Part shown: piece after piece, positions 16,850 to 26,401 of the stretch
How positions within the stretch are numbered: the stretch's first letter is position 1
Layout: the number at the start of each line of letters is the position of its first letter
Assembly (NCBI GenBank): GCA_964629875.1
Contig: CAZVRK010000005.1
Coordinates: 1-64,000, forward strand
Source of the DNA: UBA3495 sp964629875
GTDB taxonomy: Bacteria; Chloroflexota; Dehalococcoidia; Lucifugimonadales; UBA3495
Direction: 5' to 3'
Length of the DNA: 64,000 nt
Translations under genes and position numbers: made by a program
The notes under the pieces: generated by a model
What the model saw: the letters and a program-made list of their open reading frames with translations, nothing else
What the model was told of the DNA's origin: nothing
Database searches by the model: none

Positions 16850-16908
16850 TTACGTTTTGAGGGTTATATATTCCTGTTGAAAAATATGCTACGGGTTTTA
16901 TATCAAGC

Positions 16909-18234
16909 TTATTGGAACTCTTGAGAATATCTATTTGAGGGGATCGGCAGGCCTAGGTTACCTCTGAGAGTGTCGGCTTGGTAAGCCTCCCTAAATAACC
17001 CTCTTTTTTTGAGTTCTGGTAAAACTAGGTCGATAAAGTCGTTGAATCCATCTGGTAATACGGCAGCATTTAACATGTATCCGTCACAAGCTCCAGTTTC
17101 AAACCACTCTTGCATCGTGTCTGCTACCTGAGTGGGTGTTCCAAAGAATGCTGGTTTGGGTGTTGTGGTTCTTAATGCTAATTCGCGTAGGGTAAGATTT
17201 TCTTCGCTAGCTAGTTTTTTTAGCCTGTCAGTTGCACTTTCCCATCCATTTCTAGCGAAGTCACCTAATTCTGGGAATGGCTCATCAAGGTTGTATGGGC
17301 TGAAATCCATATCGTTAAAATATCTTCCGAGATAGTTCACTGCGTCCTCTATATCCACAAGGTTAGTTATTTCCTGATATTTGGACTCAGCTCTAGTGGG
17401 TGTTTTACCTATCACGGGCGCGCACCCAGGTAATATCAGAATATCATCCGGCTTGCGTCCATGAGAGACTGCTCGACCTTTGACGTCTTTATAAAATGCC
17501 CTAGCATCTTCGATTGATGTTTGTCCTGTGAAAATTACATCAGCATGTTTTGACGCAAATTCCTTTCCGGCTTCTGATGAACCGGCTTGTATCAGCAATG
17601 GGCGACCCTGCTGAGACCTAGATATATTTAAAGGTCCCTGTACTGAATAATGCTTTCCGCTATGATTTAATCGGTGCATTTTTGAGCTATCAAAAAATAC
17701 ACCTTCTTCTTTGCTCCGGATAAACGCATCATCTTCCCAGGAATCCCAGAGGCCTTTGGTAACTTCAAGATATTCATCGGCTATTTCGTAGCGTAGATCG
17801 TGCTTAGGATGTTCGGGCTTGCTGTAATTTAGAGCGGAACCCTCTAATGGAGAAGTGACAATATTCCATCCAGCTCTTCCGTTGCTGATATGGTCTATCG
17901 ATGCGAATTGTCTAGCTACTGTGAACGGTTCACTATAAGTGGTCGATAATGTGGCAGCTAAGCCTATATGGGTAGTTTCCATGGACAGTGCTGCCAAGAG
18001 AGTTAAAGGTTCAAATCGATTCAGAAAATTAGGGTGTGATTTCTCGCTAATATAAAGTCCGTCACCAAAGAACACGAAATCCAGTAGTGCTTCTTCAGCC
18101 CGACGTGTTAGATTTCTGTAATATTCTAGACTTATAGCCCCGTCCGCGACCGCGTTGGGATGCCTCCATGAGGCCATGTTACTACCTGTTCCAGCGAGAA
18201 ATGCTCCGATCCTCATCATATTTTTGCTAGTCAT
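16909..18234 (-). CDS. LLM-class flavin monooxygenase, NtaA/SnaA/DszA type
   Basis: About 441 residues from ATG 18234. The N-terminus M-R-I-G-A-F-L-A-G-T-G and W-R-H-P, then D-F-V-F-F-G-D-G, H-I-G-L-A-A-T and G-R-A-G-W-N-I-V-T-S mark the nitrilotriacetate/DBT-sulfone monooxygenase branch. These use FMNH2 supplied by a separate reductase to oxidise C-N or C-S compounds. A TTG at 18273 would overlap the previous gene; GGTGA before ATG 18234 supports the shorter form. It follows the second LLM gene on the same strand, 26 bases apart. Confidence 0.88.
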   Translation of the reverse strand: MTSKNMMRIGAFLAGTGSNMASWRHPNAVADGAISLEYYRNLTRRAEEALLDFVFFGDGLYISEKSHPNFLNRFEPLTLLAALSMETTHIGLAATLSTTYSEPFTVARQFASIDHISNGRAGWNIVTSPLEGSALNYSKPEHPKHDLRYEIADEYLEVTKGLWDSWEDDAFIRSKEEGVFFDSSKMHRLNHSGKHYSVQGPLNISRSQQGRPLLIQAGSSEAGKEFASKHADVIFTGQTSIEDARAFYKDVKGRAVSHGRKPDDILILPGCAPVIGKTPTRAESKYQEITNLVDIEDAVNYLGRYFNDMDFSPYNLDEPFPELGDFARNGWESATDRLKKLASEENLTLRELALRTTTPKPAFFGTPTQVADTMQEWFETGACDGYMLNAAVLPDGFNDFIDLVLPELKKRGLFREAYQADTLRGNLGLPIPSNRYSQEFQ

Positions 18235-18260
18235 TACTTCACCAACATCGGACAGATTTG

Positions 18261-19274
18261 CTATGTCCAACAAATTTCACTAAGGAGCTCATAAGATCTG
18301 AGACGATTTTCGAAGTCATTAATGGCCGTTACAGCAAAGATCTCTTTTACGGGATATGTATATCTAATCTCGTTTATTTTCTGCTTTACTGTATTCTTAG
18401 ATCCGTGTATGACGCTTCCTGGTTGTAGTTCATAGCTGAACTTTTCTCCAGATTGTTTGCCTAGGTCCTCTGCAGATTCGACTGAGAAAACGGTGAAGGT
18501 TCTACCGCTTTCTAATGTGACACGTACTATGACTACTTCCGAGGCGTAATCTTCTGCTGTATTTTCGGAGTCTGCGACTATAATTGGAAGTGCTAGCATC
18601 AGGTTTGGTTGTCTACCAGCATTATGGTTGTAGTTATCGGAGTAATTCTGTATCGCATCGACCATTATGGCACGGTCATTATTCAGAAAAGCAGCGAACA
18701 CATAAGGAAGTTCCATTTGGGCAGCTAGAACAGCGCTCGAGATTGTAGTTCCAAGCAGAAACAGATTTGCTGGTACGTCTGGAACGGGTTTAGCTTGTAT
18801 GCCATAAAAAGGACTATCTGGATCTACGTCGTCAATTATAAATTGTTGCAAGGTATTCAATTTAGTCTCAAAAGAATTTATTCCAGGTTCTTCTGATGTT
18901 TGAAGTGCTTTTGTTGTGATTGGTAAGCCACCCGGGCCTCTGCCTATACCTAGGTCAACACGACCTGGTGATATGGAAGCTAGAACGTTGAAGTTTTCCG
19001 CTACTTTATACGGGCTGTAATGTTGGAGCATCACACCTCCAGAGCCTATTTTTATATGCTCTGTTTTTGCAAGTAGGTGAGACACCAATACTTCTGGGGA
19101 AGATCCCATATGCCGTAATGAATTATGGTGTTCTGATACCCAAAACCTATGATAACCCCAAGCTTCAGCTTTTTTGGCTAACTCTATTGTGTGCGAGATA
19201 GCCTGTCTTCCAGATTCAGACTGATGGGCAGGACTTTGATCCAGAATATTTATTCTAAAATTCTCCTCTGGCAT
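18261..19274 (-). CDS. LLM-class flavin monooxygenase, MsnO8-like
   Basis: A 337-residue bacterial-luciferase-like protein: I-N-I-L-D-Q-S-P near the start, E-A-W-G-Y-H-R-F-W-V-S-E-H-H-N, then V-L-V-S-H-L-L-A and S-P-G-R-V-D-L-G-I-G-R-G-P-G. These mark the MsnO8/YhbW-type subgroup, often partner enzymes of unknown substrate. It is upstream of the DszA-type gene and probably co-transcribed with it. ATG 19274 has only a weak ribosome site. Confidence 0.88.
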   Translation of the reverse strand: MPEENFRINILDQSPAHQSESGRQAISHTIELAKKAEAWGYHRFWVSEHHNSLRHMGSSPEVLVSHLLAKTEHIKIGSGGVMLQHYSPYKVAENFNVLASISPGRVDLGIGRGPGGLPITTKALQTSEEPGINSFETKLNTLQQFIIDDVDPDSPFYGIQAKPVPDVPANLFLLGTTISSAVLAAQMELPYVFAAFLNNDRAIMVDAIQNYSDNYNHNAGRQPNLMLALPIIVADSENTAEDYASEVVIVRVTLESGRTFTVFSVESAEDLGKQSGEKFSYELQPGSVIHGSKNTVKQKINEIRYTYPVKEIFAVTAINDFENRLRSYELLSEICWT

Positions 19275-19403
19275 GGTGAAATAGTAACATCAGCACAAAT
19301 TAAGTGCACTAGATTGAAGTAATTATGAAATTAAATATGGAATTTGTTCATGAAAAGATGCTAATATTCGGGAACCCTTTGAATTATTTTTGGAGTCAGT
19401 ACT

Positions 19404-20474
19404 GTGTCGAATAATCTTATTACGGATGATATAAAGGCCCTCATAGGGAAGGACAGCGACCCCGAAACCAACCGGTTTGCTATTAGTGACGAAATGGCTT
19501 TTGATGTGGCCGATGCTATAGAAGACTTTAATCCGCTGTATGTGGATCCAGGGTACGCGACAAATAGCAGATTTGGTGCTCTCCTATGTCCTCCTTTGGC
19601 GACCTGGAAAGATATAGGGCCACCTATCGGATACTTTGGTGCTGGCCAGGAATGGCATTTTGAGGTTCCTTTGCCATTTAATAGTTACGGGCTTAACGGG
19701 GGAAGTGACTGGCAATTCTTGCGGCCTTGTCCAGTGGGTACCTGGATCACAAGGAAATTTAGAATGCTGGATATTTTTGAAAAGCAGGGTCGTTCGGGTC
19801 AACTGGTTTTCATAGTTCGGGAAGAAACGCAAACCGATCAATCTGGAAATATTATCAATAAGGCCAAGCGGGTAAGTATACATAGGGCATTACCCGAAGG
19901 AGATACTCCAGACACTGTCGCATTGGCAAATGATACCTTGCAGAATGTCATTGTTGCTCCACCGAATCCTGAAGTTATTCTACCGAAACCTGAACATAAC
20001 AATGGTAATCAGAGGTATTTCGAGGATGTATCGGTTGGTGACAGATTGGAAGAGGTTATTAAAGGCCCTATGACTACTACCCATCTGGTTCGTTGGGCAG
20101 CTGCCAATGGCAATTATGCTCGTATTCATTGGGATCTTCCGTTTGCTCAACTACACCAAGGACTAGAGAATGTAGTAGTTAATGGATCCTTGAAGAATCA
20201 ATATCTTGGGCAATTGTTGATCAAGTTTGCCGGAGAACAGGGGTGGTTTAAACGGTTCTATGTTGAACACAGAGGCATGGATTTTCCAGGAGATACTATA
20301 ACCGCTGGGGGGACTGTTACTAATACATATGAATCCGAAGGTTATGGATATGTTGAATGTCAGGTGGCTCTTACCAATAACCGTGGAGAGACAACTGCTT
20401 CTGGTAATGGAAAGGTAGTTCTTCCAAAAAGAGGTCAGTCTTTACCAATAGAATGGGCCGTAGAAAATTGGTAG
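19404..20474 (+). CDS. MaoC-type double hotdog hydratase (FAS1-like dehydratase)
   Basis: A 356-residue protein with an N-terminal FAS1-like dehydratase hotdog (about 1-165: F-N-P-L-Y-V-D-P then R-F-G-A-L-L-C-P-P) and a C-terminal MaoC-like hotdog (about 205-350: R-Y-F-E-D-V-S-V-G-D-R-L and A-A-N-G-N-Y-A-R-I-H-W-D, the usual D/N-x-x-x-x-H active segment). Family enzymes hydrate enoyl-CoA or mesaconyl-CoA. The start is GTG 19404 with GGAG nine bases upstream. The next gene is a CaiB transferase, so a CoA-thioester pathway is likely. Confidence 0.87.
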   Translation: MSNNLITDDIKALIGKDSDPETNRFAISDEMAFDVADAIEDFNPLYVDPGYATNSRFGALLCPPLATWKDIGPPIGYFGAGQEWHFEVPLPFNSYGLNGGSDWQFLRPCPVGTWITRKFRMLDIFEKQGRSGQLVFIVREETQTDQSGNIINKAKRVSIHRALPEGDTPDTVALANDTLQNVIVAPPNPEVILPKPEHNNGNQRYFEDVSVGDRLEEVIKGPMTTTHLVRWAAANGNYARIHWDLPFAQLHQGLENVVVNGSLKNQYLGQLLIKFAGEQGWFKRFYVEHRGMDFPGDTITAGGTVTNTYESEGYGYVECQVALTNNRGETTASGNGKVVLPKRGQSLPIEWAVENW

Positions 20475-20482
20475 CTGGTCAC

Positions 20483-21667
20483 ATGCTCGAAGGTATACGT
20501 GTTTTAGAAGTTGGGGGTGGCATATCGGGTCCTTTTTGCGGGAAGCTACTTGCAGACTATGGCGCCGAAGTTATCAAAATAGAAACTCCCTCTACGGGAG
20601 ATGTGACGAGGTCAGTTGGTCCTTTTGCAAACGATAACCCTAATTTAGAAACAAGCATACCGTTCCTCTATTTAAACACTAACAAAAGCAGTATCACTCT
20701 CGATGTATTTAGCAGTACGGGGAGATCTATACTGTCTGATTTATTAAAGTCCAGTGATATTCTTGTGTATAATTTGGCACCTGCAGATTTGGCTGCTGCT
20801 GGGCTAGTGCCAGAATCCCTGCAAGACGTTCACCCTAGTCTCATAAGTACATCTATAACTCCGTTTGGGTTGTCAGGTTCATACAAAGATTATGAGGCGA
20901 GTGACATCATAGTTTATGCCCTGAGTGGTCTTATGTATCACTCTGGAGATTCTGATCGCGAACCATTAAGGAATGTACTTAATCAATCTTTTTATGTCGG
21001 AGGAATAAATGCTGCTGTTGCTACTACTGCGGCTTTATTCCAACGATTGACTGATGGTCAAGGTCAGACTGTAGAGGTTTGTTTAACAGAATGCTTAGCG
21101 TCTCATCTGGTGCAGGCAGTTCCATACTATGAATATATGGGAGCAATCAAAGGGCGTAGACCGATAAGGGGCTCGGGATTTGATGAATTAATGCCGGCCA
21201 GAGATGGGTATGTAGTTCCCTCTATACAGGGTTCACAGCCTTGGTCAGTTATTGCAGGGTTAATCGGTTCACCAGAACTGCAAGACGAAAAATTTGCGAC
21301 TGGAGCAGGGCGCATAGAATATGGAGAACAAATCAAAGAACTGGTAATCGAAGGTTTATCTAACTGGGATCGCAAGCCATTATTCGAATCCTCCGGTGAG
21401 AAAAGATTGGTATTTGGGATGGCTCAAGACGCGGGCGACTTGTATGAATGTTCGCAACTGCGGAGCCGTGAGTTTTTTGAAGAAATAAGTCATCCAATAG
21501 CTGGTACTGCGGGATATCCTAGCATGGGACCACAGTTGTCAGATTATAAATTTCCTGCGCGAACCCCGGCTCCTTTGCTTGGTCAACACAACGGTATGTT
21601 TTTCAAAGATGTATTAGGTTATACCACACAGGAAATACTTGATTTATACGTCTCCAAGATAATTTGA
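20483..21667 (+). CDS. CaiB/BaiF family CoA-transferase-like protein lacking the Asp
   Basis: A 394-residue family III CoA-transferase from ATG 20483 (an ATG at 20453 overlapping the previous gene adds ten unlikely residues). Marks: L-E-G-I-R-V-L-E-V, S-G-P-F-C-G-K-L-L-A-D-Y-G-A-E-V-I-K-I-E, N-T-N-K-S-S-I-T-L-D. The catalytic Asp (Asp169 in formyl-CoA transferase) aligns with Phe170 in Q-S-F-Y-V-G-G, so this chain may be inactive alone. The following gene encodes a CaiB protein that keeps the Asp, suggesting a heteromeric enzyme such as BbsEF (inference). Confidence 0.88.
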   Translation: MLEGIRVLEVGGGISGPFCGKLLADYGAEVIKIETPSTGDVTRSVGPFANDNPNLETSIPFLYLNTNKSSITLDVFSSTGRSILSDLLKSSDILVYNLAPADLAAAGLVPESLQDVHPSLISTSITPFGLSGSYKDYEASDIIVYALSGLMYHSGDSDREPLRNVLNQSFYVGGINAAVATTAALFQRLTDGQGQTVEVCLTECLASHLVQAVPYYEYMGAIKGRRPIRGSGFDELMPARDGYVVPSIQGSQPWSVIAGLIGSPELQDEKFATGAGRIEYGEQIKELVIEGLSNWDRKPLFESSGEKRLVFGMAQDAGDLYECSQLRSREFFEEISHPIAGTAGYPSMGPQLSDYKFPARTPAPLLGQHNGMFFKDVLGYTTQEILDLYVSKII

Positions 21668-21701
21668 AAATTGTGAAATTAAATATGGAAGATTCTGTCG
21701 T

Positions 21702-22935
21702 ATGAATAGTCTGCCGTTAGAAGGGATAAGAGTTGTAGATATAAGCAGGGTATTTGCTATGCCTTACTGTGGCGCATATCTTGCTGATTTGGGCGCGGAA
21801 GTTATTAAAATAGATACGCATTACTCGGAGTTCGTTGATACCACTCGGACCCTGAATGGACCATACCCAGACAATGTTCCTACTGAGGATTATTGGGAAA
21901 CTGCTGGTACTTTTCAGACGCTGAATAGAGGTAAGCGGAGTCTTACCTTGGATCTGAGATCTGAAGAAGGTCTAAAGACATTAAAAGAACTCATCGGGAT
22001 TAGTGATATATTTCTCGAAAATTTCACACCGAGGGTGATGCGTAGATTTGGGCTAGATTATCCTAACTTAAAGCAAATGAAACCTGATTTAATAATGGTT
22101 TCTAATACTGGGTATGGTCATAGTGGTCCTTGGAGCAATTTTGGTGCCATGGCGACCGCATTGGAGCCAACGCATGGAACCGGAGCCTTCATGGGTTATC
22201 TAGAATCTGACGATGAAGGGAGGATGTCTGAAGGCTTGATACCCAATAAAATTGCGAATTCTTATACAGATTTCTTGGCAAGTTGGACTGGACAACTTGC
22301 AGTTTTAACAAGTTTGTACAATCGGCATAAAACAGGTCAGGGCATGTGGGTCGACTTAGCAATGTATCAAGTAGGTGCATCATTTATGGGTGAGGGCATT
22401 CTAGATTATGCTTTTAATGGCCGTAGGACNNNNNNNNNNNNNNNNNNNNNNNNNNNNNNNNNNNNNNNNNNNNNNNNNNNNNNNNNNNNNNNNNNNNNNN
22501 NNNNNNNNNNNNNNNNNNNNNNNNNNNNNTAGAACTTCTAAAGAGATTATGATACTACTGCAGGAAAATGGTATTCCGTGCGGCCAAGTTCTCAACGCTA
22601 AGGAGATGCTTGCCGATAATAATTTTAATGATAGAGGTTATTTCGAATCTATTGATCATCCGGTGGATTCTGGAATAGGAAATCGAAGGTATACTAGTCG
22701 TGGGTGGAGCTTGTCAAAAAATCAGGTTCGCATTAAAGCTCCGGCGCCTGTATTAGGTGAAGCTAATGGATATGTTTTGCAAGAACTTTTGGGTCTGCCG
22801 CCTGAATATGTACTGAAATTAGAAGAGCAAGGAGCGATAGGCGATACTTTGGAGGGTGCGAAAATCCCTGCTGTAATATCTCTTGAGCGTCAATCGGAAC
22901 TAGGCTGGATTGTAGACTATGACCAAAACAGATAA
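21702..22935 (+). CDS. CaiB/BaiF CoA-transferase, interrupted by assembly gap
   Basis: One gene split by 100 N at 22430-22529. The first part (242 residues) has L-E-G-I-R-V-V-D-I, G-A-E-V-I-K-I-D, L-N-R-G-K-R-S-L-T-L-D-L and catalytic Asp190 in S-Y-T-D-F-L-A-S. After the gap about 134 residues give the usual C-terminal lobe (G-I-P-C-G-Q-V, then A-P-A-P-V-L-G-E). The two halves are in different frames relative to the N run, but the run is an arbitrary 100-base placeholder, so no frameshift is implied. Likely partner of the preceding CaiB protein, 34 bases upstream. Confidence 0.85.
22430..22529. other. Assembly gap (100 N)
   Basis: Exactly 100 undetermined bases inside the second CaiB gene. 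The round number indicates a scaffolding placeholder of unknown true length. Confidence 0.99.
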
Positions 22936-23011
22936 TTACGTGTGGTTGAGGTTGGTCCTTAGTACCCAGGGAATTGTTATATTACTATTGATTGCGGTGT
23001 TTAATTAATAT

Positions 23012-24538
23012 ATGAGTGTACTTGGGTTAATATTCGATCGTCTTAATATAGTTGGTGCTTTTAAGCAACTAGGTTCTACGCAACAGCGTAAAGATACCCT
23101 TTTTGCCTTGGCGTTCGGACAATTATTAGTCCAATCGACTTTCATTCCAATTACTCTTACCATCCCGTCTATAGCCACTTATTTTTCAGTGGATATCGAC
23201 GATGCATCATGGTCGGTCATAGCTAGGTTGTTAGTGCTTGGGAGCACTGTATTTATATCTGCCAGGTTAGGAGATAAATACGGTTATGCACTGGTGTTCT
23301 TTGTGGGGCTCATCGTGATGTCTATAGCTAATCTTTTAGCTGCGACATCTGGTAATTTAACGCAATTAATAATCTGGAGTGGGTTAGGTGGTGTAGGCGG
23401 TGCCCTAGTATCCGCTAATTCTAACGCTATTTTGAGTGTTGTATTTTCAGCAAACGAACGGGGTAGGGCATTTGCGGTACCCGTGACCGCTTCACGAATT
23501 GGAACATTATTAGGAGTGGGTTTATACGGCTTATTTTTATCATTTGTAAGCTGGCGCTTAGTCTTTGTCAGTACACTGCTTATGGGTTTACTGGCAATAT
23601 ACTATAGTTATCCAATATTAAAGTACCATTTTCAAGGGCTATTGGGTGAACGTAAATCTATCAAGATAAATTATTTATCAGCAGCTTTATTAGTAGCAAC
23701 TTTAAGTGTCTTTATCTTATCTGGATCACACCTGCATGATGGATCGGAGTCTTTTACATCACCTGAAGCTTTGGGTTATCACGTGCCGATGCATGCTTTG
23801 GCATTAGCTCTAGGTTTATTATTTTTCGTAACTCAGATCAGAAGCTCTAATCCATTTTTAGACTTTCAATACTTTAGAAGAAAATATTTTTCTATGGCGT
23901 TGTTTAGTAACACAACCTTCCATTTATCTATGTTGACTATTTTTACATTAGTTCCAATCGTGGTTGAAGATGGGCTTGGGTATACTCCTCTAGTAGTGTC
24001 GTGTATCTTGCTTGTTCATCAAAGTTTTGGATTATGGCTTCCAGCGATAGCAGGAATGATTTACGATCGATACAACCCGAGATGGCTCGGTCCAGTTTCT
24101 CTAATGTTAGTAGCGATTGGAGTCGGACTACTTGGGATTTTTGCCGCCGTTGTCCCGGTGTGGGGAATCCCTATATTGCTCATTCCTGCTTCTATAGGGA
24201 CAGGATTGTTTATATCTCCTTATAACGCATTGGTGATGAATACTTTGCCTGAGAACAGAGGATTTGCTTCTGGAATGCTGGAGACAACTAGGCAGATGGG
24301 ACATACGATTGGTACTACCATGGCCGCTATGATCCTAGGTCTGAGTTTGCCCGCTACGATAGGACTTATATCGGACATTGACGCCCAGATTTATTATCAA
24401 CAGGGTTTTAGAGTAGCAGCTTTGACTGTAGTTTGGATAGTTTCTGCTGGTTGTGTAGTAGCTTTATTCCAGAAAGTACCCGTGGTAGTGTCAACCTCTG
24501 GCCCGCAGGAAGGCTCGGCCCCGGCTAGTGCGGACTAA
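23012..24538 (+). CDS. MFS transporter, DHA2-like (14 TM)
   Basis: A 508-residue permease with about fourteen hydrophobic helices, the size and layout of the DHA2 drug/proton antiporter branch. The loop after helix 2 is S-A-R-L-G-D-K-Y-G (motif A), and later S-A-N-E-R-G-R-A-F-A-V-P matches the DHA2 N-x-x-x-R-G-x-A region; E-N-R-G-F-A-S-G-M-L-E-T-T-R-Q-M-G-H is the second-half counterpart. It could export a toxic compound or import a substrate for the nearby CoA-transferases. No clear ribosome site before ATG 23012. Confidence 0.88.
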   Translation: MSVLGLIFDRLNIVGAFKQLGSTQQRKDTLFALAFGQLLVQSTFIPITLTIPSIATYFSVDIDDASWSVIARLLVLGSTVFISARLGDKYGYALVFFVGLIVMSIANLLAATSGNLTQLIIWSGLGGVGGALVSANSNAILSVVFSANERGRAFAVPVTASRIGTLLGVGLYGLFLSFVSWRLVFVSTLLMGLLAIYYSYPILKYHFQGLLGERKSIKINYLSAALLVATLSVFILSGSHLHDGSESFTSPEALGYHVPMHALALALGLLFFVTQIRSSNPFLDFQYFRRKYFSMALFSNTTFHLSMLTIFTLVPIVVEDGLGYTPLVVSCILLVHQSFGLWLPAIAGMIYDRYNPRWLGPVSLMLVAIGVGLLGIFAAVVPVWGIPILLIPASIGTGLFISPYNALVMNTLPENRGFASGMLETTRQMGHTIGTTMAAMILGLSLPATIGLISDIDAQIYYQQGFRVAALTVVWIVSAGCVVALFQKVPVVVSTSGPQEGSAPASAD

Positions 24539-24611
24539 TTAAAACTTGGGTATCAAGTGTTGAATTGCCAATTGTACAGTTGCTTAGGTAGACGGATGCA
24601 TTAGGAGGCAT

Positions 24612-25637
24612 ATGTCAAAAAACATTGCAGTAATCGGTACTGGTGCTACTGGGAGTGTGATTGGCGGTTTGCTGACGGCCGGAGGTCATGATGTAACTAT
24701 GATTGACCAATGGGGTGCACATGTTAACGCTATGAAAGAGTCGGGACTGCATATATCTATTCAGGAAGAAGAATTTACAGTGCCAGTACACGCAATCCAC
24801 CTTTATGAGGTATGCCAGCTAGATACTCTATTCGATATTATTTTTATAGCTTGTAAATCTTATGACACTTTGTGGCTAACTCATCTGATCGCTCCCTATC
24901 TACAGTCTGACGGATTCATGGTTTCTGCTCAAAATAGCTTAAATGACGAATGGATAGCGCCGATTGTAGGGCATACAAGGGACATTGGGTGCGTGTTAAC
25001 TATGTCTTCAGAGGTGTTTGAACCGGGGCATCTGAAGCGTAACACTCCAATGGACAGAGTCACTTTCACCCTCGGAGAATTGAGTGGCCGAATAACCCCT
25101 AGATTACAAGAACTCCAGCAGATTCTGAGTTCTGCCGGGAAAACAGAACTTACAACTAATCTGTGGGGACTTAAGTGGTCGAAGCTAGTTTTTAATTCAA
25201 CTGTAGCGCCTGTGTGTGCTTTATCCGGATTAGGTCCTGCTCACTTGGCCGACGCTCCTGAAAGAGTACGTGTATGTCTAGAATTAGGACGAGAAGCACT
25301 GTTGGTGGGTCAAGCCCAGGGGTACTCTATGGAACCAGTGTTCGGGTTAAGCATGGAAGAAGCTATTGCATCACCTGAGTCATTGGTAGAAAACATAGTC
25401 AAAGTATCCCGATTTGAAGGGAGAGGCGCCAGATCATTTTTCCATCAAGACGTTTTGAAAGGTAGACCCACTGAGGTCGATTTTATAAATGGGTTAGTAT
25501 GTAGGAAAGGTATAGAGTCTGGTGTGCCAACACCGGCTAATGATGCAGCAGTTGAGTTTGTTAAACGGTTAGAGCGGGGAGAATTATCTCCTGATCCTGT
25601 GAATGTTGCTCGTCTAGAGAGTTATATGGCTGGCTAA
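24612..25637 (+). CDS. Ketopantoate reductase-like (ApbA/PanE) oxidoreductase
   Basis: A 341-residue protein with N-terminal Rossmann I-A-V-I-G-T-G-A-T-G-S and I-A-C-K-S-Y-D-T, Q-N-S-L-N-D-E, and the PanE C-terminal K-W-S-K-L-V-F-N-S-T (the family Lys and Asn), then a late Ser/Glu helix. PanE reduces ketopantoate with NADPH; many paralogues act on other 2-oxo or 2-hydroxy acids, and the catabolic context favours one of those. Strong ribosome site AGGAGG before ATG. Co-directional with the next gene, 31 bases apart. Confidence 0.87.
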   Translation: MSKNIAVIGTGATGSVIGGLLTAGGHDVTMIDQWGAHVNAMKESGLHISIQEEEFTVPVHAIHLYEVCQLDTLFDIIFIACKSYDTLWLTHLIAPYLQSDGFMVSAQNSLNDEWIAPIVGHTRDIGCVLTMSSEVFEPGHLKRNTPMDRVTFTLGELSGRITPRLQELQQILSSAGKTELTTNLWGLKWSKLVFNSTVAPVCALSGLGPAHLADAPERVRVCLELGREALLVGQAQGYSMEPVFGLSMEEAIASPESLVENIVKVSRFEGRGARSFFHQDVLKGRPTEVDFINGLVCRKGIESGVPTPANDAAVEFVKRLERGELSPDPVNVARLESYMAG

Positions 25638-25668
25638 ATACATATATTGAATTTATTTGGAGGCTAGT

Positions 25669-26343
25669 ATGGTAGAGAAAAAAGGTCGAGCTGTAATGAT
25701 GGTTATGGTAGATATTGATGCAGATATGGATGGAGACTTTAATGCATGGTATGACCAAGAACACGTTCCTGATTTATTAGCGATGCCTGGGTTTTTGAAT
25801 GCTGGAAGATATCAAGCGGTAAAAGGCGGTCCGCGTTATCTGGCGTGTTATGAATTAGAGTCAATAGATGCGCTACAAACCCCTGAATATCTTAATATGC
25901 GACATAATCCTTCTGACTGGACGAAAAAAATATCATTGTCGACAAATGGGCGAAGTTATGTTCGTAATGTATATACCCAAATTTATCCCGACATAAATGA
26001 TGAAAATGTTTTGGGAAGAGGCATGGCACCTGCTCTGCAGGTAGGTCGAATGGAAGTTCCGGCGGAAATCGAGGAAAAATATAATGAATATTATGACACG
26101 GTCAGGACACCATCCAACTTAACTGTTCCTGGATGTATAGCTGTGAGACGTTACTCAGCAGTAGAAGGCGGGCCTAAATATCTTACGATATATGAATTTG
26201 AACATGAGAAAGTCCCCGAAACATTAGCATGGGAAGAAAGGAGATCAATGGATCGCATGCATGAGTTTATTGGCGGACACTACGGGCATGCTCATGGCTC
26301 ACCAGGAGTATATCGTCGCATTTTACCAGCTAGGGCATTCTAA
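25669..26343 (+). CDS. Tandem dimeric alpha/beta-barrel (EthD-like) protein
   Basis: A 224-residue protein that looks like two copies of a ferredoxin-like dimeric-barrel unit: F-N-A-W-Y-D-Q-E-H-V-P-D-L in the first half and the parallel Y-N-E-Y-Y-D-T-V-R-T-P-S-N-L in the second, each followed by P-G and then G-G-P-(R/K)-Y-L. The W-Y-D-x-x-H-x-P pattern is common in EthD/DUF4286-like proteins. Function unknown, possibly a lyase or oxygenase accessory. Start ATG 25669 follows GGAGGCTAGT; TTG 25657 is rejected. Confidence 0.72.
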   Translation: MVEKKGRAVMMVMVDIDADMDGDFNAWYDQEHVPDLLAMPGFLNAGRYQAVKGGPRYLACYELESIDALQTPEYLNMRHNPSDWTKKISLSTNGRSYVRNVYTQIYPDINDENVLGRGMAPALQVGRMEVPAEIEEKYNEYYDTVRTPSNLTVPGCIAVRRYSAVEGGPKYLTIYEFEHEKVPETLAWEERRSMDRMHEFIGGHYGHAHGSPGVYRRILPARAF

Positions 26344-26385
26344 TAATAAAGGGAGTGCTGATCATTCAGCACTCCCTTTATTATT
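26342..26385. terminator. Bidirectional 20-bp hairpin terminator
   Basis: Perfectly complementary arms 26342-26361 and 26366-26385 around TCAT, overlapping the stop codon of the preceding gene. The core GGGAGTGCTGA is followed by A/T-rich arms on both sides, so it works for the plus-strand gene ending at 26343 and for the convergent minus-strand gene ending at 26402. Confidence 0.85.
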
Positions 26386-26401
26386 TGGTGACGTGATAAA
26401 T

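Noticed and set aside
22430..22529. Frameshift in the second CaiB gene
   Set aside because: The frame change is caused by a 100-base placeholder of unknown true length, not by the sequence.
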